This document shows, one piece after another, positions 1 through 9,400 of a stretch of DNA of 64,000 nucleotides; the first letter of the stretch is position 1, and each line of letters opens with the position of its first letter. The notes under the pieces were generated by a model, which was not told the origin of the DNA, did no database searches, and was given only the letters and a program-made list of their open reading frames with translations. The DNA comes from JALEFZ01 sp039817415 (lineage in GTDB: Bacteria > Bacteroidota > Bacteroidia > J057): the NCBI GenBank assembly GCA_039817415.1, contig JBCBVV010000035.1, positions 1-64,000 of the forward strand, read 5' to 3'. Position numbers and translations under genes: made by a program.

Positions 1-1
1 A

Positions 2-601
2 GTACATAGCCTCAAATTTGAAGAACGAGACTTGGAATGGAAATCTGTGGAAGTATCAAAAACACTCAATGGCGTCCAAATCCGCTGGGTTACAGGGCGT
101 GAAAAGGGGCTTGCTCAGTACGAGCTGGAGCGGTCTACAGATGGGCAATTTTTCCAACGGATTGATAGCCGCATGCCTCTCGACAACGGAAGCGACGAAA
201 ATGCCTACGAGTACATAGATTCTGGTGTGATGACGGATCAGGGAAATGGCCTTTATTATTATCGGATCAAGGAAAGGCGTAAAACTGGAAATTTCTCTTA
301 TAGTCCTGTAGCTAAGCTGAATCTACAAGATAAGGCGGAGAATGGCCTTGAAATATTATCCTTCCCGCATCCCGTTACTTCTCAGCTTTCCCTTCGATGG
401 AAGGCTATACCTGGTACCCTTGAAGTACGCATGATCAATGGCATGTGCCAAGTTGTAAAAAGTGAAGTGCTTCCAAATGGTTCAGATAGACTTGAATGGG
501 ATGTATCTGATATGGGACCAGGATTTTATACGATTCACATCAGAACGATTACCAGCAATCAGGTGGCAGCTGGGCGAAGAATTTGGGTTAAAGGACCCTA
601 A
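2..601 (+). CDS. C-terminal part of a secreted T9SS cargo protein (5' truncated)
   Basis: This frame is open from the left edge of the window to a TAA at 599-601, so the gene begins outside the window and about 199 codons are visible. The visible part starts with a beta-rich segment resembling the module that precedes Por-type sorting domains (ELERSTDG, then YYYRIKE). It ends with a segment of about 80 residues beginning near ILSFPHPVTSQLSLRW and containing GPGFYTIHIRT and a basic tail. That pattern fits a type A T9SS sorting domain, so the protein is probably exported and attached at, or released from, the cell surface. The usual FPNP signature is degenerate here (FPHP). The catalytic or binding part lies upstream and cannot be identified. 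Confidence 0.8.
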   Translation, partial: VHSLKFEERDLEWKSVEVSKTLNGVQIRWVTGREKGLAQYELERSTDGQFFQRIDSRMPLDNGSDENAYEYIDSGVMTDQGNGLYYYRIKERRKTGNFSYSPVAKLNLQDKAENGLEILSFPHPVTSQLSLRWKAIPGTLEVRMINGMCQVVKSEVLPNGSDRLEWDVSDMGPGFYTIHIRTITSNQVAAGRRIWVKGP

Positions 602-652
602 GATAAAAGCGCGACTTCAGGTTCTTTTTTCGATTCGTATTGCAGTGATAGC

Positions 653-681
653 AAGGTCATCAGCTTAATGCTGATGGCCTT
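653..681 (+). terminator. Hairpin, probable terminator after the T9SS protein
   Basis: A 12-bp stem (653-664 with 670-681, one G-T wobble) closes a 5-nt loop. It lies about 50 nt after the stop codon and is followed by a weak T-containing tail (ttctat). The stem is strong but the tail is poor, so the assignment is moderate. The rest of 602-824 shows nothing I recognise. Confidence 0.55.
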
Positions 682-824
682 CTATCCATTGTTAGCGCCT
701 ACTTGACAGAGCTGTAAGATTTTTAAGGATTGGTGGGGAAATGGATATTCCTTCCTTCCAAAATCAAAGAATTTTTACCTCATGGGATATTTTCCTACAT
801 GTATAGTAGGGAAAATGATTTCAT

Positions 825-1592
825 TTAGTCGCTATTTCCCATCTTGGCCAGGCCGATTTTCCCTTCTGCTGTAGTTCGTGCGTAGGCATTCATTTTTGCG
901 GAGAAGCTCATGGCTCTTTCAAGTGGGAATTCTTGTATGTCAGCCACCATCTTTTTGATCAGCTGCATGGAAGCCCCAGAATTCTGTTGGGCCATCTGAA
1001 AGGCCTTTTGCTTAACGAAGGTCTGTATATCTCCCTGAACTGTCCCGTTGATCAGGTGATAGGCTTCTGCTAGGGAAGGAGGAATAGACTCCCCTGAAAG
1101 AAGCAGTTCCTTCGTTCTCAGCTCTCCGGTTTTTCTGAGAAGGAAATTGATGGCAATTGCAGGAATCATCCCGTATTTGACCTCATTGAAGGAAATAGAG
1201 GCTTTAGAGGTAGCCCATACAAGGTCAGACACCATCAAAAGGGCGGCACCGATCCCATTTGCCTCCCCTTCAACCTGACTGATGAGAACTTTTGTGGAGC
1301 GGTAGATCGTCATGAAAATCTCTGCCAGAAAAGTAGAGTCTGCGACATGTTGATCAAAGGTGTATTCCTGAATTTGTTGGACAAAGTACGGATCCAATCC
1401 ATCGCAGAAGTAATTTCCATGGGCCTTTAGAATAACAATTTTGACCTGTTCTTCCTGATCGAGTCTCAAGAATGCGTCCTTTAGCTCGGCCATCATGGTT
1501 TGGTTCAGGCGATTGCGTTGATCTGGACGATTGAGTGTGAGGGTAGCGATCTGCTGGTCAGTTTCGTACAGGAGGGTTTGGTATAACTTCAT
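825..1592 (-). CDS. Enoyl-CoA hydratase/isomerase (crotonase) family protein
   Basis: At 255 residues this is normal for a single-domain crotonase, a cytoplasmic family acting on acyl-CoA thioesters. Visible marks are the N-terminal LTLNRPDQRNRLN segment, the first oxyanion-hole region (GNYFCDGLDP, about 59-68) and the second (GEANGIGAALL, about 109-119). Glu137 in FNEVKYGMIPA matches the second catalytic glutamate of hydratases. The position equivalent to the first catalytic glutamate is alanine (Ala117), so it may be an isomerase, hydrolase or other crotonase rather than a classical hydratase. It is a single gene divergent from the protease gene on the plus strand. The substrate cannot be inferred. 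Confidence 0.85.
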   Translation of the reverse strand: MKLYQTLLYETDQQIATLTLNRPDQRNRLNQTMMAELKDAFLRLDQEEQVKIVILKAHGNYFCDGLDPYFVQQIQEYTFDQHVADSTFLAEIFMTIYRSTKVLISQVEGEANGIGAALLMVSDLVWATSKASISFNEVKYGMIPAIAINFLLRKTGELRTKELLLSGESIPPSLAEAYHLINGTVQGDIQTFVKQKAFQMAQQNSGASMQLIKKMVADIQEFPLERAMSFSAKMNAYARTTAEGKIGLAKMGNSD

Positions 1593-1976
1593 GTTTGAAT
1601 GTTGCGTGAATGGAAAAAGGATGAATGGCTGAAATTACCCTTGCTCGGTATAATTTTTGTAACAATAGGGATGCCGCTCTGTTTTTTATTTAATTAAGTC
1701 AAATTTGTGGAAGGGTTACATTTGTCAGAACGAATTATTCCTTAAGACGTAAAGCTAAAAGATCCTCACACACATTATTCCAATAATTAATAGTTAAGAC
1801 TACACACCGACATATTTAGTCTAAATAGTCAATCTCCCAACCTAAGCCTGATTTTTATGGTCAGCTCATTATGTTGGAATACGATTATTAATTAATTTAA
1901 GGATTACAGTCACAACATTTTTGTGTACACGGGCTAAGCCCATCTGATGATTCCAATCAGTAAGTATTGTTTCTTT
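1593..1976. promoter_or_regulatory. Divergent intergenic region with a 7-bp-arm palindrome
   Basis: This 384-nt AT-rich region separates the crotonase gene (minus) from the protease gene (plus) and must hold both promoters. A near-perfect palindrome, TATTTAG-T-CTAAATA, sits at 1813-1827 and could be an operator. A TACATTTG box at 1717-1724 matches the Bacteroidota -7 consensus TAnnTTTG, but no well-spaced -33 box was found. No open frame looks coding. Confidence 0.4.
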
Positions 1977-4085
1977 ATGAAGACGAAATTCATTTATTAC
2001 AGCCTGGCAATAGGCGCTTTGATTCTCCTAAGCTCCTATACATTCGTAGGCGGAGACAAAGGACAGGTATTGGTAAGATTGATGATGAAGGGAATGGAAT
2101 ACTACCATTATCAGCCCCAACAAATCAATGACGGTTTCTCCGAAAAAGTATTTGAAAAATATCTCGAAAAGATAGACTACAGCAAGAGATTTCTCTTAAA
2201 GCGAGAAGTAGAAAATCTCTCTATTTATAAGGATAAGATCGACGATGAATTACAGTCTGAGTCGTTTGAATTCTTTGAACTTTCCTATGGTATCCTAAAA
2301 CACAGGATTGGAAAAGCCGAAGAATACACAACTGAAATCCTATCCAAGCCATTTGATTTTACAATCAATGAGGAACTTGATTCAGATGTTGAAAACATGG
2401 CCTATGCCACGACAGAAGCCGAAATCAAGGACCGATGGAGAAAAGAACTCAAATATAGAACCCTGACTAGATTGGTTTCCTCCATTGAGCGTCAGAAGAC
2501 GGAAAAGGAGAAAGCCATTGAAAAAGGGGAAGAATTTACCGAAAAGTCCGTCAAAGACCTGGAGGAAGAAGCCAGAGAAAGAGTAGCAAAAGATTATACT
2601 AAATATTTCGAGCGTCTTAATAAGATCGATGTGAACGATCGCCGCTCCGACTTCCTAAATGCTGTAACCAGCACCTTCGATCCACATACTACTTATTTCC
2701 CTCCTAGAGATAAAGAGGCCTTTGATGAGGACCTATCTGGTCGTTTCGAAGGAATTGGAGCTTCCTTACAAATGGATGACAACGGATACATCAAAGTCGT
2801 ACGTATCATTCCCGGAAGTGCTTCCTCTCGTCAGGGTGATCTTGAGCCTAACTTCCTCATCGTGAAAGTTGCCCAAGGCGCGGATGAACCTGTAGATGTG
2901 GTAGGAATGGAAATGAACGATGTGATCAAAATGATCCGCGGTCCTAAAGGAACAGAAGTCCGTTTGACTGTTCGCAAACCAGATGGAGCAGAGAAGGTCA
3001 TCCCTATCGTAAGGGACATTGTTGAAATTGAAGAAACATATGCCAAGTCTTCTGTCATCCTTGACGAAAAGACCAACGAAAAAATTGGCTTTATTCATTT
3101 GCCAAAGTTCTATGCGGACTTTACCCGTACGGGCGGTCGCAATTGCGCGGAGGATGTAGCTTCTGAGCTAAAGAAACTAGAAGCCGAAGGAGTAGACGGC
3201 GTTATCCTTGACCTACGTAACAACGGCGGTGGCTCTTTGGCCGAAGTAGTTGAAATGGCAGGATGGTTCATCGATAAAGGACCTGTCGTTCAGATCAAGT
3301 CTAGAGACGGGAATGTAAGGGTCATGAAGGACCCCAACTCCGGAATTGAATACGACGGTAAATTGATCGTCATGGTGAATCCATTTAGCGCCTCAGCATC
3401 AGAGATTTTGGCTGCGGCTATACAAGATTATGATAGAGGAGTCATTGTTGGTAGTAACTCTACTTTTGGTAAGGGTACGGTTCAGCGTTTCTTGAATCTT
3501 GATGACTTTATCCGTGGCGGAGATGATATCAAGCCCTTAGGCGAAATCAAATTGACTACTCAGAAATACTATCGAATCAATGGAGGAGCAACCCAGCTGA
3601 AAGGTGTGGTACCAGACGTCGTTCTTCCTGATGTTTATAATCTTCTAGATACAGGGGAAAAGGATCAGGACCAGGCCATGGCATGGGATGAAATTGAGCC
3701 GGTGTCCTTCAGAAGATGGAATGAACCTGTATCCAGCGACCTGAAGAAAATCATCAAGAAAAGTGAAGCCCGTGTTGGCTCCAATGAAACATTTGGCTTG
3801 ATTTCTGAAAACGCCAAGCGATACAAAAAGAGAAACGACAGAAACAGCTATCCCCTAAATCTTGAAGCCTATATGGCATACAAAGATGAGATTGATGAGG
3901 AAAGCAAGAAATATGAAAACATCTCTAAAGAGATTGAAGGCATGGCTGTTAAGCACGTTACTTCAGACAAAGACTTCATTTTCTCAGATGATACTCGTAA
4001 AAAGCGCTATGAAAACTGGCACAAAGCCTTGAAGAAAGACGCTTACCTGTACGAAGCTATGCAAATCATGCAGGATATGGAGTAA
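1977..4085 (+). CDS. prc: Carboxy-terminal processing protease (tail-specific protease, S41 family)
   Basis: The protein has 702 residues, close to the usual ~680 for Prc/Tsp. It carries an N-terminal hydrophobic export segment (about 3-25), a helical N-terminal domain (about 30-230), a PDZ domain with the FEGIGASLQ entry motif, and an S41 catalytic core. It ends in the long charged C-terminal region typical of Prc. The catalytic serine is Ser473 in FSASASE and the general-base lysine is Lys499 in TFGKGTV, one residue further apart than in E. coli Prc. The family degrades or trims periplasmic proteins from their C-terminus. I chose the ATG at 1977 because the export signal begins there; an in-frame ATG at 1947 would add ten residues ahead of it. 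A strong terminator follows. Confidence 0.95.
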   Translation: MKTKFIYYSLAIGALILLSSYTFVGGDKGQVLVRLMMKGMEYYHYQPQQINDGFSEKVFEKYLEKIDYSKRFLLKREVENLSIYKDKIDDELQSESFEFFELSYGILKHRIGKAEEYTTEILSKPFDFTINEELDSDVENMAYATTEAEIKDRWRKELKYRTLTRLVSSIERQKTEKEKAIEKGEEFTEKSVKDLEEEARERVAKDYTKYFERLNKIDVNDRRSDFLNAVTSTFDPHTTYFPPRDKEAFDEDLSGRFEGIGASLQMDDNGYIKVVRIIPGSASSRQGDLEPNFLIVKVAQGADEPVDVVGMEMNDVIKMIRGPKGTEVRLTVRKPDGAEKVIPIVRDIVEIEETYAKSSVILDEKTNEKIGFIHLPKFYADFTRTGGRNCAEDVASELKKLEAEGVDGVILDLRNNGGGSLAEVVEMAGWFIDKGPVVQIKSRDGNVRVMKDPNSGIEYDGKLIVMVNPFSASASEILAAAIQDYDRGVIVGSNSTFGKGTVQRFLNLDDFIRGGDDIKPLGEIKLTTQKYYRINGGATQLKGVVPDVVLPDVYNLLDTGEKDQDQAMAWDEIEPVSFRRWNEPVSSDLKKIIKKSEARVGSNETFGLISENAKRYKKRNDRNSYPLNLEAYMAYKDEIDEESKKYENISKEIEGMAVKHVTSDKDFIFSDDTRKKRYENWHKALKKDAYLYEAMQIMQDME

Positions 4086-4088
4086 TCC

Positions 4089-4436
4089 ATGGAAAGAACA
4101 ATAAGAATATTAAGAAACGCGCAGGTATATAGCCTGTGCGTTTTTTGTTGTATCCACCTCATTAGTTGTAGGGTGATAAACCAGCCTGACTGTACAGCTT
4201 CACTTGAGAAAGCCTATTTGGCCCTTTATCAACGGTTTGACAGCCTCCAACTTGAACAAGCTGAGCCCTTATTGCCTCATCAGCGAGCCCTTCTCTTAGA
4301 CTTGCGGAAGGAAGAGGAACATATCTTTCAATTAGCCAAGAACTGTGACTTTTCTGACCGCCAAGCCTATAATCGATGGCATAGATCACGCCTTAAATTT
4401 CCTTCCCCTATTGCTCAGCGACTTCAAAGGCCTTGA
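4089..4436 (+). CDS. Small putative lipoprotein, unknown function
   Basis: This is a 115-residue open frame whose ATG is 3 nt after the protease stop codon. The N-terminus reads as a signal peptide ending in a lipobox-like LISC at about 24-27. The mature part is helical and charged (KAYLALYQRFDSLQLEQ, LLLDLRKEEEHIFQLAKN) and ends near a proline- and arginine-rich tail. I recognise no family. The protease terminator overlaps its first 20 codons, so expression would require readthrough or an internal start, and the N-terminus is uncertain. It could be a non-coding remnant, but the composition of the C-terminal two thirds looks coding. Confidence 0.5.
   Translation: MERTIRILRNAQVYSLCVFCCIHLISCRVINQPDCTASLEKAYLALYQRFDSLQLEQAEPLLPHQRALLLDLRKEEEHIFQLAKNCDFSDRQAYNRWHRSRLKFPSPIAQRLQRP
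4115..4146 (+). terminator. Rho-independent terminator of the protease gene
   Basis: An 11-bp stem (4115-4125 with 4133-4143, one G-T wobble) with a 7-nt loop is followed by a T run to 4146. It begins 30 nt after the protease stop codon and lies inside the 5' end of the next open frame (4089-4436), in the stretch that encodes its putative signal peptide. Confidence 0.9.
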
Positions 4437-4470
4437 AACAAAAAAACAGGCCCCCCTTTCGGAGAGCCTG
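4436..4470 (-). terminator. Rho-independent terminator of the GDYXXLXY/DUF2157 pair
   Basis: On the minus strand a 10-bp stem (4470-4461 with 4456-4447, two wobbles) with a GAAA loop is followed by seven Ts (4446-4440). It lies 27 nt past the stop codon at 4498. Confidence 0.9.
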
Positions 4471-4497
4471 CCGCTATGTAAAGAAAGAAGAATGTAC

Positions 4498-5070
4498 TTA
4501 GGGGTGTTGTCGAATCCACTCTTGTAGCGGGATATCTCCAACCATGACGTCTTTTAAGACGGTTTTTCCATTATATATAGAAACGATGGCGTAGACATCA
4601 TTTGAATTGTTGGTTGCTATACTTCTGACAGCCTTTTCCGCCTTTTCTGCTTCATCTTCTCCCATATAATAGCGGGAGAAGGGAAATTTAACAGTGATTC
4701 TTGACCTCCCCTTGCCAGCCGAAAACACCCTGTTGATTTCAACATGAACAGAGGGGATTCCTTGGGATTGGGAAGCGTTAAGGCTCCCTATTTTGGCAAA
4801 GCCCTCTTTGTCTTTTATAATTTCAGCATATACCATATCTCTTCTTTGGTATTGACTGGTGCCATTGGTGCTGTAATCATCATCGGCAAAGCGAAGGTTG
4901 ATATATTTCCCTCTAAAAGGATCGTGGGGATCGACAGGCTGGATGCGGAATTTGAATTCTTCCCCCTTATCCTTTACCTGTTCATATTGGGTTACGATGT
5001 AGCCTCCAAATCCTAATTGGATGATGGCCAGGACTATGAGGCTTATGATTCTAATGTTAGGCGCTTTCAT
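4498..5070 (-). CDS. GDYXXLXY domain protein
   Basis: The protein has 190 residues with one N-terminal transmembrane segment (about 7-28), leaving the remainder outside the cytoplasm. The family hallmark appears as VDPHDPFRGKYINLRF, where the consensus GDYxxLxY is changed to GKYINLRF, so the first acidic residue is replaced by lysine. In this family the protein is typically encoded next to, or fused with, a DUF2157/DUF4401 membrane protein. That is the case here, where its start overlaps the end of the DUF2157 gene by 14 nt, implying translational coupling. The molecular role is unknown; the pair is presumed to form an envelope complex. Confidence 0.85.
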   Translation of the reverse strand: MKAPNIRIISLIVLAIIQLGFGGYIVTQYEQVKDKGEEFKFRIQPVDPHDPFRGKYINLRFADDDYSTNGTSQYQRRDMVYAEIIKDKEGFAKIGSLNASQSQGIPSVHVEINRVFSAGKGRSRITVKFPFSRYYMGEDEAEKAEKAVRSIATNNSNDVYAIVSIYNGKTVLKDVMVGDIPLQEWIRQHP

Positions 5071-6367
5071 GTTGTAATTCTTGTTGAGTTTTTATTCTTC
5101 TGTACATCACATAGTTTCCCGCGAAAAAGCCTATTCCAATCGTGACAAAAGCCATTCCTCTAAGAATTAAGCTCATTTCCATATCAAAGAATCTACAGGC
5201 AATCAAGGCAGTGAGAATGACTAAGCCGTAATTCAGGGTACCAAAATGTTGGAGCCTGACACCTTCCCTGATTTTGATGATTCCAAGTGCGAAAAGCAAG
5301 ATATTTACTAGAATAGCTACGATCATGGGTGCCGAAGGAGCCAATAAGAACAGCACCGCGTAGGCTGGGAACACCATGATTTGGATAGGATCATCGTCCT
5401 TTACCTCATCCTTTTGGTTGAAGAAGTAGACTAAGACGAAGAGCATGCCAAAGACAAACAGGAGAATCAAGGCAGGGGAGTCGAGTAAACTTGTGCCTAT
5501 GAGATCTTTAACTTGGTATTGATCATCCCAGAAATCCCTGAAGGAAGAAATCAGGAGGATAACAGTCATGCCTATACTTGACTGAATGATAAAACCATTC
5601 CTTTCTGACTTTGATTTTTCTACCCATGAAGATCTACCAATCAACACATAGCATCCATATAAGGCCATGAGGACCATAAAGGTAATGTGGCCTGAAATTG
5701 GCCCCAAAATCCCTATTGTTCCCAAAAAGGCAGATAGTGGGAATAGATAATGGAGTACGCGCTGAAAGTTAGTGTCAGGATTTTTCTTTTGGTTAATGAG
5801 GTAGAAGGGCAAAGCAGCCAAGAACATCAACCAATAAGGCCAGGAGGTATCATTGCTTAGCCCCCAAGACATTCCGAGGAAAGTGATACCGGCCAAGTAT
5901 AGGACGGCACTTATCCCAGAGGACATGATATACATAAGCGGAAAAACTAGGAGCATCCATCGAAAGACAAAGTCTGCAACATCTTCCTGCAAATGATAGT
6001 ATTGGGATAGCATGGCCAGACAGGCCCCTACGCCCAGAAAGAGAAAGATAGCCGAGCTTTCCTTCCAGGCATCACTGTCATTCCGAAATTGAAGGGAATA
6101 AAAACAGACAATGATGCCAATAATGGGTGGAACAAAGGCCAGAATCAGTTGGGCCACGGGGGGAAGATGGCTCCAGTTATGGGCAAGGATAAGAATGATT
6201 CCAAGACCTACCAATAAGGAACCCAGGATTCCAAAAATGACAAAAAGTCGATTGGGTTGTGATTCCGCTTTTTGGCGGTAGTATGCCTGAATGTTTCCGG
6301 CGATGTCGGAAGATATGACTCTCTCTTCCAACAACTCAGGCAGAGCTTTTAGCAGTTGTTTGCTCAT
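5057..6367 (-). CDS. DUF2157 family polytopic membrane protein
   Basis: The protein has 436 residues. A soluble N-terminus of about 35 residues (MSKQLLKALPELLEERVIS...) is followed by about 14 hydrophobic segments from LFVIFGILGSLLVGLGI to the C-terminal FVTIGIGFFAGNYVMY. The N-terminal part before the first membrane segment is typical of DUF2157. It is the first gene of a two-gene unit with the GDYXXLXY protein. An upstream ATG at 6394 would add nine residues, but MSKQ at 6367 is the better family start. The function of the family is not established. Confidence 0.85.
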   Translation of the reverse strand: MSKQLLKALPELLEERVISSDIAGNIQAYYRQKAESQPNRLFVIFGILGSLLVGLGIILILAHNWSHLPPVAQLILAFVPPIIGIIVCFYSLQFRNDSDAWKESSAIFLFLGVGACLAMLSQYYHLQEDVADFVFRWMLLVFPLMYIMSSGISAVLYLAGITFLGMSWGLSNDTSWPYWLMFLAALPFYLINQKKNPDTNFQRVLHYLFPLSAFLGTIGILGPISGHITFMVLMALYGCYVLIGRSSWVEKSKSERNGFIIQSSIGMTVILLISSFRDFWDDQYQVKDLIGTSLLDSPALILLFVFGMLFVLVYFFNQKDEVKDDDPIQIMVFPAYAVLFLLAPSAPMIVAILVNILLFALGIIKIREGVRLQHFGTLNYGLVILTALIACRFFDMEMSLILRGMAFVTIGIGFFAGNYVMYRRIKTQQELQHESA

Positions 6368-6499
6368 GGTATGGCGTGTGAGACAGGCGAACACCGTATC
6401 CGCCTTAATTAGTGTACGACCATGGTCTGGAGGCGTTGATCATCAAAGCGCTATTCCTGTTATCTGCTCCTACCTGAGAAGAATCCGTTGGGGTAGAGG

Positions 6500-9400
6500 C
6501 TATTTTTGCATCATGATTTCGACCCCTGTCCAATCGTCTGCCACTCCGGTTTTGAAGTTTTCCTGGCTTTTGCTCAGGTAATAACGAGCTGCCAAATCTT
6601 CTGGATTCTGCTGCGTAATTTCAAGAAATAGTTGAACGGCCTGAAGGAAGTCTTTGGCAAGATAGGCTTCAAGGGCTTTTTCGAATAGGGACAAGTTTTC
6701 CGTTTTCAATTTGATTTGAGCTTCAGACTCCCCATCAAAGCACTCATAAATCTTGAAAGGGCGTTCTAGACCCTTGACCATGACATTGCCAAGGTACCTT
6801 AGATGGTATTTTTCAGGATGTTTGATTTGTGCCAAGGAATCTTCGGAAAAGAGAATAGAAGCTCCGTAAAACTTGGTTAAGCCTTCCATCCTAGAAGCTA
6901 CATTCACCGTATCGGAAATGGTAGCGGCATCCGTTCGTTTGTCATCCCCAATGATGCCCATGATGAGAGAACCCGTATGAAAACCAATACCCACCTTTAA
7001 TTGATGTTGGTCATTGAGGCGATTCTGGTTATAAATGAGAATTTCCTGCTGCATGTTGATAGCAGCATCCAAAGCAGCTGAGGGGTCATGTTCAAAAATA
7101 GCCATGATCCCATCTCCAAGATATTGGTTCACAAATCCATCATGTGTCTTGATGATAGGCCCCATTCTTCTTGAATAATTGCTTACAAAGGCAAAGGTCT
7201 CGCTAGGCGTCATTTTCTCAGAAAGACCTGTATAGTTTCGAACGTCTGTAAACAGGACCGTTACATCACGTTCTGCCGCATCCCCCAGCTTCACCTCAGT
7301 AATGGTATCCTTGCCAAGGGCTCTCAGGAATTCATAAGGGACAAACTTACCCGTAGCAGAGTGGATTCTATGAAGGTTTAAGTGGGTTTTGACTCTAGCG
7401 AGGAATTCATCTTTTCTAAAGGGCTTAACGATGTAGTCATTGGCGCCAAAGTCGAATCCTTGTACCAAGTCTACTTCACGGTTTTTGGCCGTGACCATGA
7501 TGACTGGAACCTCAGAAGCTAGATAATCTTTCCTGATTTTTTCACAAACTTCATAACCCGACATTTTGGGCATCATGAGGTCAAGTAAGATCAGATCGAA
7601 CTTCTTTCCAGAGTCTAATATTTTCAAGGCTTCTTCCCCGTTCATGGCTGAAACGAGGGTCATCCCCATTCGCTTAAGAAAGTTCTTCAGAACCTGATGA
7701 TTGATAGGCTCGTCATCAATGATCAATACACGAACATCATGATAAGATCCACCCTCGAAAGTTTCTTCTTCTTCCGGAAGTTGTAAAAAGGGATCAGCCT
7801 TTTTCAAGATTGAATCTACCTTAAACTGAGCCTGATTGGACGAGTTTAGGATGGCTGGGGCTGTTGTAACGCTTTGGTTAGGACCTACTACTGGAAGCGT
7901 AAAGTAGAAGTGGGAACCAATCCCTAGTTCAGATTCGACTTTAAGTGTCCCTCCATGTAGTTCAACCAAGCGTTTGGTGATGCTAAGCCCTAGTCCAGTA
8001 CCGGAGTGTTGTCTGTTTATATCTCCATCTGCTTGCTGGAATTCAAGGAATATACCCTCCTGCTTTTCAGGTGAAATGCCAATTCCCGTATCGTGAATCC
8101 CAATCTGAAGGAAGCCATCCTTTTCCTCTCCTGTTATCCAAATTTTACCTTTTTCTGTAAACTTGATGGCATTCCCTACCAAATTATATAGGATTTGCTG
8201 GACCCTGTCTTCATCCGCAAAGGCCATAGGCAGATCCTCGGGAAGATCATTGACGATGTCGAGTCCTTTCCCCTTCACCAATGGGGTATTTACCTTCAAC
8301 ACAATATCTACAATTGGTTTCAGGCCGACTGAAGAAGAGCGCAATTGAATCTGGTGGTTTTTCAGCTTCGAGAAGTCCAATATGTCGTTGACCAAAGAGG
8401 ATAACCTTTTTCCAGAGGAAATGATCATATCTAGATTCTCTCCATGTCTGGATTCTCCTAAATCCTCCCTTATAGCTTCAGATAAGCCAATGATTCCGTT
8501 CAGCGGTGTTCTAAGCTCATGAGAGGTATTAGCTAGGAATTGATCTTTGAGTTCGTTGATTTGCTTAAGCTGCTGGACTACACGCTCTTTTTCCTTTCGT
8601 TGTTCCATCTCTGCCTTGAGTTTGTCATCCTGCAAGGCTTTGAAACTGGAAGCTAGGCCGAAGGCAAGTATCAAGTTGTGTATGAAAATCCCAACATCTT
8701 GATGGACATAATCAGAGATCCTAAATCCCCAAATCCCTTCAAAAGTACCAATGTAGTCTATGATAAAGAGGTTCGTATTGATGCCGAGAAAGACAAAAGC
8801 AATGAAGTAGATAAAGGCGTTTTTAGTACCACGTTTGTGTGCGATATAGAGAATGAGGGATTCAGGAATAATGAGCAGTAACGCAAAGAGTAATCCCACC
8901 GCAAATACCAAAGAGGTGATCATGGAGGAGTAAGGGCCTCCAATGATGTTGCTGATGAGCATTGGGACATAAAAGGAGACATGAACGATGGCAAAGCCAA
9001 TCAGGGCCTTGTCCCATTTGGGCATACGGGTTTTTGTTTCGGCAAAAGTCCGGATTAGGTAAATGCCAGCCAGGGCATTGAACAATCCAATGGGAACCCC
9101 CACCATTTTATGATAAAACTCAAGATGGTCGGTAAAATATTTTTCGGCAAAGCCATTGAAAATAAAGGAAAGGAGAAACCTGGCGAGAACATATAGTCCT
9201 AATGCTAGGTATCTTTTATCCTGGTTGTAGAAGAATAAAATGATGTGGTACAAGGCAACCATTAGCCCTAGTCCCATGGTCAATAAAGTAGCAACATGAT
9301 AATTCAACAAGGCCCCGGAAGCCTCCGCAGGTTTCATGACCACTCTGTCATAGGATTTCAGCAAGGCTGAATTAATCAAGGTACCTATATCAGATTTTAC

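Noticed and set aside
2766..3098. 110-codon minus-strand open frame inside the protease gene
   Set aside because: It is antisense to the PDZ domain of an unmistakable S41 protease and resembles no family.
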